Source: Stenomitos rutilans HA7619-LM2
GTDB lineage: Bacteria > Cyanobacteriota > Cyanobacteriia > Leptolyngbyales > Leptolyngbyaceae
Assembly: GCA_019358945.1 (NCBI GenBank)
Contig: JAHHIE010000028.1
Coordinates: 1 to 64,000 of the forward strand
Direction: 5' to 3'
DNA: 64,000 bases
The position numbers and the translations under genes were made by a program. Of the stretch, positions 35,967 to 44,591 are shown piece after piece. A model generated the notes under the pieces. It worked only from the letters and a program-made list of their open reading frames with translations, did no database searches and had not been told where the DNA came from. Position 1 is the first letter of the stretch; each line of letters begins with the position of its first letter.

Positions 35967-36875
35967 GTGAATCGTGGTTGGACGTATCGAGAGCAGGTAG
36001 ATCGATCAGCACAGGGTGTAACGGTGCTGGACTATTACACTCAGCGATATCGTCATTCTACTAGGTCTGAGTGGCAAGGTCGGATTCAAGCAGGACAAAT
36101 ATTGCTCGATGAAGCAGAAACAACGGCAGAGACGCGCCTGCTAGCAGGGCAATGGTTGACCTACCAACGGACTCCCTGGCAAGAACCGGAAGTGCCGCTA
36201 GCATTCGATGTGCTTTACGAGGATGCTGATGTGGTGGTTGTCGCTAAACCACCCGGTCTGCCAGTCCTACCCGGAGGAGGTTTCCTGGAACACACGTTGC
36301 TCTGGCAATTGCAGCAGTGCTATCCCCAAGACACACCGACTCCCATCCATCGCTTGGGACGAGGGACTTCTGGAGTCATGCTACTGGCACGATCGCCCAA
36401 TGCCCGTAAATACCTGAGCCAACAACTGCGCGAACGCCAGATGCAGAAAATCTATCGAGCGCTGGCAAAGGGCATCTCCATGCCCGATCGCTTCACCATT
36501 ACAGAGCCGATCGGCAAGCAGCCTCATCCCACCTTAGGGTATGTCTATGCCGCCCATTCTCAGGGAGCGTTCGCCCAAAGCAATTGTATAGTGCTGCGCC
36601 GTGATGCCACAGCTACCTTGCTCGAAGTGACCATTCTGACGGGCAAACCCCATCAAATTCGCATTCATCTCGCAGCGGTTGGTTATCCTCTCGTTGGCGA
36701 TCCACTGTATGCGATCGGCGGGATACCCGTCATCCGCTCCGCCTCTGAAACCGATAAACTGCCTGTACCAGGCGATTGCGGCTACCACCTGCACGCTTTA
36801 CAGTTAAGCTTTACCCATCCCAACGGGCAGTCAATGACGTTTACCTGTCAACCGCCGCCAATACTCGCTGTCTGA
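35967..36875 (+). CDS. RluA-family pseudouridine synthase-like protein lacking the canonical Asp
   Basis: A 302-aa protein with an S4-like start (YYTQRYRHSTRSEWQGRIQAGQILLDE) and a RluA catalytic domain (LYEDADVVVVAKPPGLPVLPGG, YRALAKG, LLEVTILTGKPHQIRIHLAAVGYPLVGDPLY). The motif that normally reads HRLD-x-x-TSG is HRLGRGTSG (codons cat cgc ttg gga), so the catalytic aspartate position is glycine. The rest is intact. It may be an RNA-binding homologue without synthase activity, or use another acid. ATG at 35967 is the first plausible start. Confidence 0.85.
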   Translation: MNRGWTYREQVDRSAQGVTVLDYYTQRYRHSTRSEWQGRIQAGQILLDEAETTAETRLLAGQWLTYQRTPWQEPEVPLAFDVLYEDADVVVVAKPPGLPVLPGGGFLEHTLLWQLQQCYPQDTPTPIHRLGRGTSGVMLLARSPNARKYLSQQLRERQMQKIYRALAKGISMPDRFTITEPIGKQPHPTLGYVYAAHSQGAFAQSNCIVLRRDATATLLEVTILTGKPHQIRIHLAAVGYPLVGDPLYAIGGIPVIRSASETDKLPVPGDCGYHLHALQLSFTHPNGQSMTFTCQPPPILAV

Positions 36876-37530
36876 GGGCGTGGGGAGCGGGGACGCAGGG
36901 AAGGCAGGGAAACTCAAACCGTAGTAATCAGCGGTCAGCTTTTTAGCCTTCATCTCCCAGCGCCCAACTCTTGAACTCAAAACTTTTCTCCTTCTACCCT
37001 CTTTTGCCTTCCAATTGTTTAGAACCGCTGACAGGCTGGAACAATAAATTCAACATTTATGCAGAAAGCAAACGGCGATCGCATGAGTGTGTTGAATGCC
37101 CGAAAACCAGTTCTATCAAGATTTTGTGAGATCTTGTCAGTGAATACTCTGATCGCGCCACAAGCTGCAAAAATTCTGTAGCCTTGAGTATGGGCTAATC
37201 CTGTACAAATCGTCGTTTTGTCGTCGGCTGCATGACTACGGTCAGTCTTGCCTGGTAGAGCCAGGTTACACGTGATCGAATGTGATGCATCCAATGCCTA
37301 TCCAATACCTTTCTATTCAAGGCGCTATGAGGGAGAGATGCGACTGTACGTTTTAAACTGAAACCGTTCAAACCTCTCATCGGTGATGCCATCTATGACG
37401 TTTGAAGCTGGCTATGGTTACGTTCACTGTTTTACATCTCATGCTCTCTAGCGTTCGATCGCACGTGTGTTTGAGTGCCCTGAGTTTTGCCCTTACCAAC
37501 TTTGTCCTGTTACCGAAACCTGTGGATCGA
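36876..37530. other. Spacer upstream of the debranching enzyme
   Basis: About 650 bases with poly-purine 'gggagcggggacgcaggg' and 'gcggtcagc' spacer repeats in the first 150. I see no supported gene. The in-frame extension of the debranching ORF back to 37402 reads as non-family sequence and is excluded. Confidence 0.4.
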
Positions 37531-39807
37531 ATGACACTAGAAACTCTGGAACTGATTGAACTTGACGGTCGTAAATTTGCCCCGGCTGACCAATTCCCCA
37601 TCTCTGAATGGCCTTGTGTGTTGAGCGAACGCCCTCACACCACGTTGACACTGAAGGATGACGACTTATTCCTGCTGACCGATACACTCGGCAATATTGG
37701 CGGCTGCATGGAGAACGATCGCAGCTCTAGCATGGGGCTGTTTTGCCGCGATACCCGCTTTCTTAGCCGCCTGGAACTGCAAATTGAGGGACGATCGCCC
37801 ATTCTTTTGAGCAGCACGGCAGACAAGGGATTTTTCCTATCAGTGTTATGCACAAACCCGCAGATTGATGAGCGTATCCGCGCTGAATCGATCGGCATCA
37901 AGCGTGAACTGGTTCTGAACGGTGGGCTATTTGAGGAAATCGAAATCTCTAACTACACGACCAATACCGTCAGCTTTGAAATGAGCCTGAGCTTTGATGC
38001 CGATTTCAAAGATCTCTTCGACATTCGAGGCTACGCACGCGAACATCACGGCAAACGACTGCATCTGGTGCCATCTGAACCAACGCCTGCTGACCAGAGC
38101 GAAGCGTTTGCGATCGACGACTCCGCTAAGCCAGTTGCAAAGTCGATGGAAATGACGCTTGCTTATAAAGGTCTAGACAATGCGCTGATGGAGTCACGCC
38201 TCTACTTCGTCCATCAGCAGCCCGATGTGCTGAAAGGCTTTACGGCTGTCTGGCAGTTGACTATCGACTCTCACGAAACGTTGAAGATCGGTTATCGCTT
38301 GCAAATGTTTAATAACAGTCATGCGATTTCTGTCGTTAGCGCTCCTGTGACGCTCTCTCAGGCGAAAGCAGCAGAACTGATGGAAGAGCAAACCTGGCGA
38401 CAACAGGTCACGCGGATTCGATCAGATAAAAACACCTTTAACCAGATCATCGAACGAGCCGAGCAAGATATCTACCTGCTACGGCAATCGTTTGGTAAGG
38501 GCAAAGCGCTGTCTGCCGGAGTGCCCTGGTTCTCTACCTTGTTTGGACGCGATTCCATTATTGCGTCCTCTCAAATCTTGATGCTCGACCCGCAAATTGC
38601 CCGCGAAACTCTCACCATCCTGGCGCAATACCAGGGTAAAAACGACGATGAATGGCGCGACGAGCAACCGGGCAAAATCCTGCACGAAATTCGGTTTGGC
38701 GAAATGGCGCGCTGCCAGGAAATTCCTCATACACCCTACTACGGTACAGTTGATGCGACTCCGCTTTGGCTAATGCTTTATGCCGAGTATTTTGCCTGGA
38801 CGGCTGATCGCGAAACGTTGGATGCTCTGTGGTCAAACGCTTTGGCAGCGATGGACTGGCTCGATCGCAACTGCCGCGAAACAGGCTACCTCAGCTATCT
38901 CCGCACCTCCCGTCGAGGGTTGGCAAATCAAGGTTGGAAAGACTCTGGCGATTGCATTATCAACCGTCGCGGACAACTGGCAGAAGGCGCGATCGCCCTT
39001 TGCGAAGTGCAGGCATACGTCTACGCCGCGAAAATTCGGCTGGCGCAAATCGCCCGCATGAAGAAGCGGATTGATCTCGCCGATCGCTGGGAAGACGAAG
39101 CCAGAGACCTCAAAGTTCGCTTTAACCGCGACTTCTGGATGGAAGATCAGGACTTTTGCGCACTGGCGCTGGACGGCGATGGTAAACCTGTAGACAGCAT
39201 CACCTCCAATCCTGGGCACTGCCTCAACCTGGGCATCTTTACCCCCGAAAAAGCCTATAGCGTCGCCGAACGTTTGCGTGCGCCCGATATGTTTAATGGC
39301 TGGGGCATTCGCACACTCAGCAGCTTATCGCCTGCCTATAACCCAATGGGCTATCACATTGGTTCTGTGTGGCCTCACGACAATGCGATGACGGCGATCG
39401 GGCTGCGATCGCTGGGTCTAATCGATCAGGCCCTCGAAGTGTCCAAAGGCATTTTGGACATGACCAAACGCCAACCGTACCAGCGCCCGCCTGAACTGTT
39501 CTGTGGCTATGAGCGCATAGAAGACAACGATCCGGTGCAGTATCCCGTCGCCTGCTCACCCCAAGCGTGGGCAACGGGCAGCGTCTTTCAGCTCTTGCAG
39601 ATGATGGTCAACCTCGTCCCTGATGCTCCTGGTAACCACCTCCGCATCATTGACCCTGCTCTGCCAGAATCGATTAACTACCTCTCGCTTCAAAACCTTC
39701 GCGTCGGCCCAACGCTGCTAGATCTGGAGTTTGAGCGATCGGGTTCTAGCACAGCCTGCCGTGTCTCCAAAAAACGCGGCAACTTGCGCGTCGTCATCGA
39801 AGCCTAA
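37531..39807 (+). CDS. Glycogen debranching enzyme (amylo-alpha-1,6-glucosidase type)
   Basis: A 758-aa protein. The N-terminal bacterial GDE_N domain (residues about 25-260: LTLKDDDLFLLTDTLGNIGG, GLFCRDTRFLSRLELQIEG) is followed by an (alpha/alpha)6-barrel amylo-alpha-1,6-glucosidase domain (about 300-700: LSAGVPWFSTLFGRDSIIASSQIL, YGTVDATPLWLMLYAEYFAWT, SVWPHDNAMTAIGL). The D in FGRDS and the acids around WKDSGD are expected active-site elements. It likely removes alpha-1,6 branches from glycogen or related glucans. The start is chosen at ATG 37531, which begins MTLETLELIELDGRKFAPADQFP. Confidence 0.9.
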   Translation: MTLETLELIELDGRKFAPADQFPISEWPCVLSERPHTTLTLKDDDLFLLTDTLGNIGGCMENDRSSSMGLFCRDTRFLSRLELQIEGRSPILLSSTADKGFFLSVLCTNPQIDERIRAESIGIKRELVLNGGLFEEIEISNYTTNTVSFEMSLSFDADFKDLFDIRGYAREHHGKRLHLVPSEPTPADQSEAFAIDDSAKPVAKSMEMTLAYKGLDNALMESRLYFVHQQPDVLKGFTAVWQLTIDSHETLKIGYRLQMFNNSHAISVVSAPVTLSQAKAAELMEEQTWRQQVTRIRSDKNTFNQIIERAEQDIYLLRQSFGKGKALSAGVPWFSTLFGRDSIIASSQILMLDPQIARETLTILAQYQGKNDDEWRDEQPGKILHEIRFGEMARCQEIPHTPYYGTVDATPLWLMLYAEYFAWTADRETLDALWSNALAAMDWLDRNCRETGYLSYLRTSRRGLANQGWKDSGDCIINRRGQLAEGAIALCEVQAYVYAAKIRLAQIARMKKRIDLADRWEDEARDLKVRFNRDFWMEDQDFCALALDGDGKPVDSITSNPGHCLNLGIFTPEKAYSVAERLRAPDMFNGWGIRTLSSLSPAYNPMGYHIGSVWPHDNAMTAIGLRSLGLIDQALEVSKGILDMTKRQPYQRPPELFCGYERIEDNDPVQYPVACSPQAWATGSVFQLLQMMVNLVPDAPGNHLRIIDPALPESINYLSLQNLRVGPTLLDLEFERSGSSTACRVSKKRGNLRVVIEA

Positions 39808-39830
39808 CCATCTTCAACCAGGCAACCACA

Positions 39831-39866
39831 AGCTTGGTGGTAGGGCAGTTTTTCTACCACCAAGCT
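39831..39866 (+). terminator. Strong intrinsic terminator of the debranching gene
   Basis: A 13-bp perfect stem AGCTTGGTGGTAG / CTACCACCAAGCT with a 10-base loop, 23 bases after the stop codon. Confidence 0.75.
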
Positions 39867-40049
39867 AAGCCATGAGCCTTTACAGACTCCATCCAGCAGC
39901 CAGAACGATCCCTCTCTTTTGCCTTCTGCCTCTTGCCTTTTTCTAACTACCCAGCCTCATAGATTTACTCCAAGCGAACGCTTAACGTCTCGCAATCTAA
40001 AAAATAATCTTCTTAATCAGAAAAGTACTAGACAAGTCGCGATTTTGAT

Positions 40050-40063
40050 GGTACAAGTGTTCT
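40050..40063 (+). promoter_or_regulatory. LexA (SOS) box upstream of lexA
   Basis: GGTACAAGTGTTCT matches the cyanobacterial LexA consensus RGTACNNNDGTWCB at every position and lies 21 bases before the lexA start, indicating autoregulation. Confidence 0.75.
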
Positions 40064-40084
40064 AAATACTGCGATCGCTTAGTA

Positions 40085-40705
40085 ATGATTATGGAAACCC
40101 TTACCGAAGCCCAACAGGAACTCTACGACTGGCTAGTGGGCTACATTCGTGAGTATCAGCATTCACCTTCCATTCGGCAAATGATGAAGGCGATGGGCTT
40201 GAAGTCTCCGGCACCCGTTCAAAGCCGCCTGGAGCACTTGAAGACAAAGGGTTATATCGATTGGAATGAGGGTAAAGCTCGGACGATTCGCCTAACTCAG
40301 GCATCTTCTCCAGGTGTCCCCATTCGCGGCGCGATCGCGGCGGGTGGCTTGGTAGAAACCTTCCAGGATACCGAGGTCGAGCATTTAGATTTTTCTAATC
40401 TGCTCCTGAATCCTCGCTTTTTTGCGCTGCGTGTGCGAGGACACAGCATGATCGACGCGCTCATTGACGATGGTGATGTGGTCATCTTGCAACCTGTTGC
40501 CGACCCCAAAGCGTTGAAAAATGGCACGATCGTTGCGGCCAGAGTAGAAGGCCAAACAACGCTGAAGTACTTCCATCGCAAAGGTGGTAAGGTCGTTCTG
40601 CAACCCGGTAATCCCGATGCTGATACCTATCCGCCGATCGAAGTCCCCGCAAGAGACCTTGATGTTCAGGGTAGCCTGGTCGGTGTTTGGCGGGAGCGAC
40701 TGTAA
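40085..40705 (+). CDS. lexA: LexA repressor
   Basis: A 206-aa SOS repressor. A winged HTH (residues 1-70: LYDWLVGYIREYQHSPSIRQMMKAMGLKSPAPVQSRLEHLKTKGYI) is linked to a S24 peptidase domain. The Ala-Gly self-cleavage site is present in GAIAAGGLVE, the nucleophile Ser in GHSMIDALIDDGD and the general-base Lys in GQTTLKYFHR, so RecA-stimulated self-cleavage should work. Some cyanobacterial LexA proteins lack these residues. A matching LexA box stands just upstream. The start may be the second ATG, two codons in. Confidence 0.93.
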   Translation: MIMETLTEAQQELYDWLVGYIREYQHSPSIRQMMKAMGLKSPAPVQSRLEHLKTKGYIDWNEGKARTIRLTQASSPGVPIRGAIAAGGLVETFQDTEVEHLDFSNLLLNPRFFALRVRGHSMIDALIDDGDVVILQPVADPKALKNGTIVAARVEGQTTLKYFHRKGGKVVLQPGNPDADTYPPIEVPARDLDVQGSLVGVWRERL

Positions 40706-41048
40706 ATCATAGTTTAAGAAAGATTCTGTATGGACTTGTTAGTTAACCTGAGTTCGGGTTAAGCCAGAAGCAGCAGATTGTGGTCGATGGCGATGACAGG
40801 CTTCTTCGGCTGATGGCAATGGCAATCACTTGCCCAGAACGTTCACAAAGCAGTTAACTGGCACGTGATGGCGTCGATGGAACACTGGTAGCTGACCAGT
40901 CTTGGACAGCCGCTCATGCCGTTTGATTGCCAGGTTAATAGTTCTGGGACTGTGGTAGCAGATTTTCCATGTAAAATGTGCTGTCAGAGCTTGGCAGTGC
41001 GAAGTGCTGGTGACGGTCTGCGGGGAGTGGTTCAATCACCCTCCAGGG
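40706..41048. other. Spacer between lexA and the island
   Basis: 340 bases without a convincing gene. It contains a dyad around 'cgatggcgatgacag / ctgatggcaatgg' and an ORF of 69 aa with no family features. It marks the boundary between plus-strand housekeeping genes and the minus-strand island. Confidence 0.35.
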
Positions 41049-41687
41049 CTACAGATTGAGAGATTGAACGTTCAGATCCTTCAACGTGATCGTGAAGTGA
41101 CGTTGTTCATCTGTCATGACAAAAGAGACGATCGCCTCACACACCACAGCAACCGTTAGCATCACTAAATTACGTGCTAATGGGTAATCACAGACATCAT
41201 CATTGACATCAGACGGAACGCGATAAACATCATTCCAGATTACTTCGGCATAATCTGCAGAAAGCCCAGCATGAAGGCAACGAATGCCAGTGCGATCGGC
41301 GTAATCTTTCACGACTTGGCGAGACGTACTGTTGTCAAAAACGTCAACAATTAATCCACTCTCGCTGAGTAGCTGAGCAGCATTTGTTGCAGTCAGCTCC
41401 TTTACTTCTGTCTCTACCGTTGTCCCTATCGCTCGATACAAGTTATTCGCCAAAATCCTGGCTTTGAATGCACCCACATCTGAACGATAGTAGGGTTGAG
41501 TTGAAAGGTTGCGTTCCTCAATGCGATCGCGATCGATGACTTTGAGTTTGCCAAAGCCAGCACGAACTAAATTCTCAGCCAGATTCGCGCCCAGTGCTCC
41601 TGCGCCACAAATGGTCACAGGAAACTCTTTCAGCTTTGCCATCACCGTGTCTGTTCGATAAAGCTGCTCATGAAAAAAGATAGTCAT
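41049..41687 (-). CDS. ThiF/E1-like adenylyltransferase
   Basis: A 212-aa minimal E1-type enzyme. The Rossmann nucleotide-binding region is ICGAGALGANLAENLVRAGFGKLKVIDRDRIEERNLSTQPYY (GxGxxG, R and the NxxTQ-like loop). DVFDNSTSRQVVKDYA matches the D-N-x-x-x-R segment of E1/ThiF/MoeB. A downstream acidic Cys segment (VNDDVCDYPLARN) could carry the thioester. Such proteins adenylate the C-terminal Gly of a ubiquitin-like partner. Here the 66-aa beta-grasp-like protein at 49.7 kb is the obvious candidate. Last gene of the kptA block, 107 bases after the previous gene. Confidence 0.82.
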   Translation of the reverse strand: MTIFFHEQLYRTDTVMAKLKEFPVTICGAGALGANLAENLVRAGFGKLKVIDRDRIEERNLSTQPYYRSDVGAFKARILANNLYRAIGTTVETEVKELTATNAAQLLSESGLIVDVFDNSTSRQVVKDYADRTGIRCLHAGLSADYAEVIWNDVYRVPSDVNDDVCDYPLARNLVMLTVAVVCEAIVSFVMTDEQRHFTITLKDLNVQSLNL

Positions 41688-41794
41688 AGTGCTGAGTACA
41701 TGAATAGTGCTGAGTGCTGAGATTTGAGTGCTGAGAGGAGATGTTGCCAGTTATAGCCTTTGATCAGGCCTTGTTTTTACTCAGCACCCAGCAC

Positions 41795-42628
41795 TCAGTA
41801 CTCCCTTTCCTCCATCACACCGACTAACGATTGCAGGTCAAAGTCGCGATCGCGCCCACTGAGACAAATACCAGAACTCACCACAGTCAGGTCATCTTTG
41901 GCGATCGCACTCGTGTGATGAATGCCATCCGATGTTGTCCAATCTACCGTCCAGTAATCCCCCCGAACCTGGAACTGATGCAGTTCGCCACCGCCCAGCT
42001 TGAGCGCTTGACGTAATTGCTTTTCATCGCGGTGAGGTTGGGCAAATCCTTCTATCTGCTGAGTTGCTAATTCGTAGAGAGTTCGCATTTCTGGAGTCAT
42101 CCCCTTAAATTGCAAGTTTTCAACGGAAATCAATTGCTTGAGATTGAATTGCAGAGTTTCGGCGGTCGTAGGGTCAGCACGGCGATCGACTTCCGCAAAC
42201 CAGCAGGAGTTGCCATTCCAGCGAGCGAGGATTTGCTCAAAGGCAACGCCTTCTGTCACTAGATGCACAGGCAGAGGTTTCACGACCTTAAACCGCTGCC
42301 GCATATCCGCTTCATTGACTGGATAGGCTAGCCAAGTTTGACGCTGTAAGCGGTAGGCCAAACGCAACCGAATGGTCGAAAACTGTTGCAAGTAAGTAGA
42401 AATCTGAGGTAACTCTGCCTCTTCAACCAGTGTTGCAGTTTGTTCATTCACAGGCTGAAAAATGCCCCACCCTTCAAACACTTGAGGTTGAGGAGTGAAG
42501 GTATAGACCATCCCTGCTACCCGTGTGTGAACTCGTCCACCTCTGACACAAGGTGCAAGAAATTGGGTCGATCGCAGTTGCGCTTCAGCACTGGCAATCT
42601 GATTCAATAGCTTGTGGATATCAGTCAT
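41795..42628 (-). CDS. Unknown conserved protein, 277 aa
   Basis: I recognise no family. The N-terminus is helical (IHKLLNQIASAEAQLRSTQFLAP), then a beta-rich part with CVRGGRVHTRVAGMVYTF, EGWGIFQPVN and LAYRLQRQTWLAYPVNEADMRQRF. The C-terminal half is mixed and ends in RDRDFDLQSLVGVMEE. One Cys near residue 27 and one in the WNGNSCWFAEVDRR block are conserved-looking. It lies between the NADAR and ThiF genes, 19 bases after NADAR, so it belongs to that operon. It may be a substrate adaptor or another ubiquitin-like-pathway component; that is a guess from position. Confidence 0.7.
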   Translation of the reverse strand: MTDIHKLLNQIASAEAQLRSTQFLAPCVRGGRVHTRVAGMVYTFTPQPQVFEGWGIFQPVNEQTATLVEEAELPQISTYLQQFSTIRLRLAYRLQRQTWLAYPVNEADMRQRFKVVKPLPVHLVTEGVAFEQILARWNGNSCWFAEVDRRADPTTAETLQFNLKQLISVENLQFKGMTPEMRTLYELATQQIEGFAQPHRDEKQLRQALKLGGGELHQFQVRGDYWTVDWTTSDGIHHTSAIAKDDLTVVSSGICLSGRDRDFDLQSLVGVMEEREY

Positions 42629-42647
42629 ACTAAGCACCTCCCCTCAC

Positions 42648-43100
42648 TCACATTGAGCAATTCTTGTTGCGTAAAGCCTCACGCACTTCCATCAAGATTT
42701 GCCCCAGTTTGTTCTTGCCACTTCCGTCTTTGCCACAGCCCCAGTAATAGTCGATCGGAGAGTTTTCCACCAGCATTTCACTTCCAGTTGAAAGCAAAAT
42801 TTCTCGGATATTCGCATGCGTGGTGAACTTTTGCATCACCGCTTTTTGCATCACCTCATCCTTCACCTGTTCCCAATCAGGACGGAGCGGAAGCGCGCGA
42901 TTCCTGCCCATATTAGCGGCATCTTTGGGCGTTCTCATCTGTTGTACTTTCTCTAAATGAGGCGTACCCACAAACTTCTGTGCCTGAAAATAATGTTCAC
43001 TCGTTGCCCAATACAATTCATCTAACACAAAGCCATGCGCTGAGAAATTGGAGAAAAAACCGTAAGGCTCTTCGCGCTCTATATAAAAGTAAATGGTCAT
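42648..43100 (-). CDS. NADAR-domain protein (YbiA-like)
   Basis: A 150-aa single-domain protein. The family blocks are PYGFFSNFSAHGF, LYWATSEHYFQAQKF, RTPKDAANMGRNRALPLRPDW, VMQKAVMQKFTTH and IDYYWGCGKDGSGKNKLGQILMEVR. NADAR domains act on ADP-ribose-linked substrates; reported activities include removing ADP-ribose from guanosine and an N-glycosidase activity on riboflavin intermediates. Its place next to kptA, which releases an ADP-ribose cyclic phosphate, suggests processing of NAD-derived products or reversal of nucleic acid ADP-ribosylation. Confidence 0.9.
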   Translation of the reverse strand: MTIYFYIEREEPYGFFSNFSAHGFVLDELYWATSEHYFQAQKFVGTPHLEKVQQMRTPKDAANMGRNRALPLRPDWEQVKDEVMQKAVMQKFTTHANIREILLSTGSEMLVENSPIDYYWGCGKDGSGKNKLGQILMEVREALRNKNCSM

Positions 43101-43155
43101 GGTTTCTCTCTTACAAAAAAAGGATGGTTTAGGAGAAAAGCTTGATGTAATTAAA

Positions 43156-43827
43156 TTAATGTGATGGTGGATATAGGGTTCTTCCTAATGTTTTCCAAGT
43201 CGGTGACTGATCAGGCTTCTCTTCGTAGATAATTTCTCTAGAGCCATCTCCAAACCCATAGGTACTATGAGTAAAATGAATCTCAAAGCGATCGCTGTAT
43301 TTAACTAGGCGTGTACTTCCAAAGGACAAGCCTTTATAATCTTCAGGTAAAGAGATTGCCTCAGTACAGATTGGTATCTGAGCGTTTAACGGACGTTTTT
43401 CTGAATGCTGAATCCTTTTGTTTAAGCACTTCATTACCCCTTTTAGTTTTTCTTCTTTTATTAATCCGACAATGTATTCTCTTTGTTTAAAGTACGCTCT
43501 AAAATTATCATCAAAACTGCTAATAGAAGCATTATGAGCATAACCGATTGCCAGAATGACAAGCCCTAGCGCAACAATAAAAATTTTGGCAAGCCGCTGC
43601 TTATTTCGTCTAATGGTTAATAGCAGTATGACAAGCAATAGATTTAATAGAGCTACTGGCAGAGCTAAAAACCATATAAAAATTTCTCCCGCCCCAAAAA
43701 CAGGAACATATAACTTCCAAAATGGAAAAATTAAATTTGTTGTATAAAGGCTTAGGAAAACGCCAATACAAACAATCTCCCATCTAATAAAGCTCTTTGG
43801 CTGAACGGTTTGCTTAGTGTTAGCCAT
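43156..43827 (-). CDS. Hypothetical membrane protein, 223 aa
   Basis: Three hydrophobic segments in the first 100 residues (IVCIGVFLSLYTTNLIFPFW, IFIWFLALPVALLNLLLVILLL, IFIVALGLVILAIGYAHN), then a soluble domain of about 125 residues with two cysteines (MKCLNKRI, IPICTEAI). The region is AT-richer than the flanking genes, suggesting separate acquisition. No family recognised. It lies between kptA (21 bases) and NADAR (55 bases) on the same strand. Confidence 0.65.
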   Translation of the reverse strand: MANTKQTVQPKSFIRWEIVCIGVFLSLYTTNLIFPFWKLYVPVFGAGEIFIWFLALPVALLNLLLVILLLTIRRNKQRLAKIFIVALGLVILAIGYAHNASISSFDDNFRAYFKQREYIVGLIKEEKLKGVMKCLNKRIQHSEKRPLNAQIPICTEAISLPEDYKGLSFGSTRLVKYSDRFEIHFTHSTYGFGDGSREIIYEEKPDQSPTWKTLGRTLYPPSH

Positions 43828-43848
43828 AAGTTCAGTTTCCTCATGAAG

Positions 43849-44397
43849 TTACTTTGTAATTCTCAGATAGCAGGACGGAACTTCATCCACAAGCCAAACA
43901 CCATTGTCTGAACAGTAGAAAGTAAAGCCTGCTTGGTGCATCGCGGCGGCATCGATAGCAAAGATTACAGGACGACCATGCCGCATTCCAACTTTTCGGG
44001 CCGTTTCCATCTCTCTAGACAAATGCACATGATGCCGTGACAGCTTGAGCAAACCCGATCGCAGAATTGCTGGCACAGATGGTTCACCTGTACCGTGATA
44101 CAGCACCTCTGGTGGCGTTTGTGGTTCTAGCTGCAAATCAACTTCGACGCTATGCCCTTGGTTGGCTCGAATGCGCGTTTTCAACTCATCAAAGGAGAAG
44201 CGTTGTTTATCGCTGGCGGCAACGACTTCTTCTAGCTCTGCACGCGTGAAGGAGAACTGATGCGCGGCACAAGCAGACAGCAACTCATCAACGCCAACCC
44301 AGCCGCCAGTCGCCAGCGTGAGTCCGAGGCGTTCTGGTGTATGCCGCAGATGCCTACTCAAGTATTTACTAATTTTTACCAGGCGTATCTGTTCCAT
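43849..44397 (-). CDS. kptA: RNA 2'-phosphotransferase KptA/Tpt1
   Basis: Transfers an internal RNA 2'-phosphate to NAD, giving ADP-ribose 1'',2''-cyclic phosphate and nicotinamide. The 182-aa protein has the family pattern KISKYLSRHLRHTPERLGL (Arg-His of the R-H-R-R tetrad), GHSVEVDLQLEPQTPPEVLYHGT, SGLLKLSRHHVHLS and GRPVIFAIDAAAM. In fungi and plants it finishes tRNA splicing; in bacteria it is linked to RNA repair. It is the first gene of a five-gene block, with a TATAAT box and a TTGTAGTA operator-like box about 50 bases upstream of its start. Confidence 0.93.
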   Translation of the reverse strand: MEQIRLVKISKYLSRHLRHTPERLGLTLATGGWVGVDELLSACAAHQFSFTRAELEEVVAASDKQRFSFDELKTRIRANQGHSVEVDLQLEPQTPPEVLYHGTGEPSVPAILRSGLLKLSRHHVHLSREMETARKVGMRHGRPVIFAIDAAAMHQAGFTFYCSDNGVWLVDEVPSCYLRITK

Positions 44398-44441
44398 TTA
44401 TCAATACCTCATTCAGTAGGAGCATGTTACATAAATAATAC

Positions 44442-44453
44442 ATTATACTACAA
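44442..44453 (-). promoter_or_regulatory. kptA promoter with a TTGTAGTA box
   Basis: On the minus strand TTGTAGTA (44446-44453) runs directly into TATAAT (44442-44447). The same box occurs three times at the tRNA-array promoter and in dyads upstream of the HNH gene. Confidence 0.6.
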
Positions 44454-44591
44454 GTGATTTGATGATCTATAGTGCCCCGTTCTTTAAAGTGACTTCAACT
44501 TGTATCTAAATTGGCAACCGCGAATCATTACTCAGTAGCAATCAATAGACTTGGAGATAACACAATATTGCTGGTTTTGGAGGAGATGATA

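Noticed and set aside
37402-37530. N-terminal extension of the debranching enzyme
   Set aside because: The extra 43 residues do not resemble the family and the ATG at 37531 gives the normal N-terminus.
40826-41035. 69-aa ORF between lexA and the ThiF gene
   Set aside because: No family features or ribosome binding site; both strands have similar open frames.
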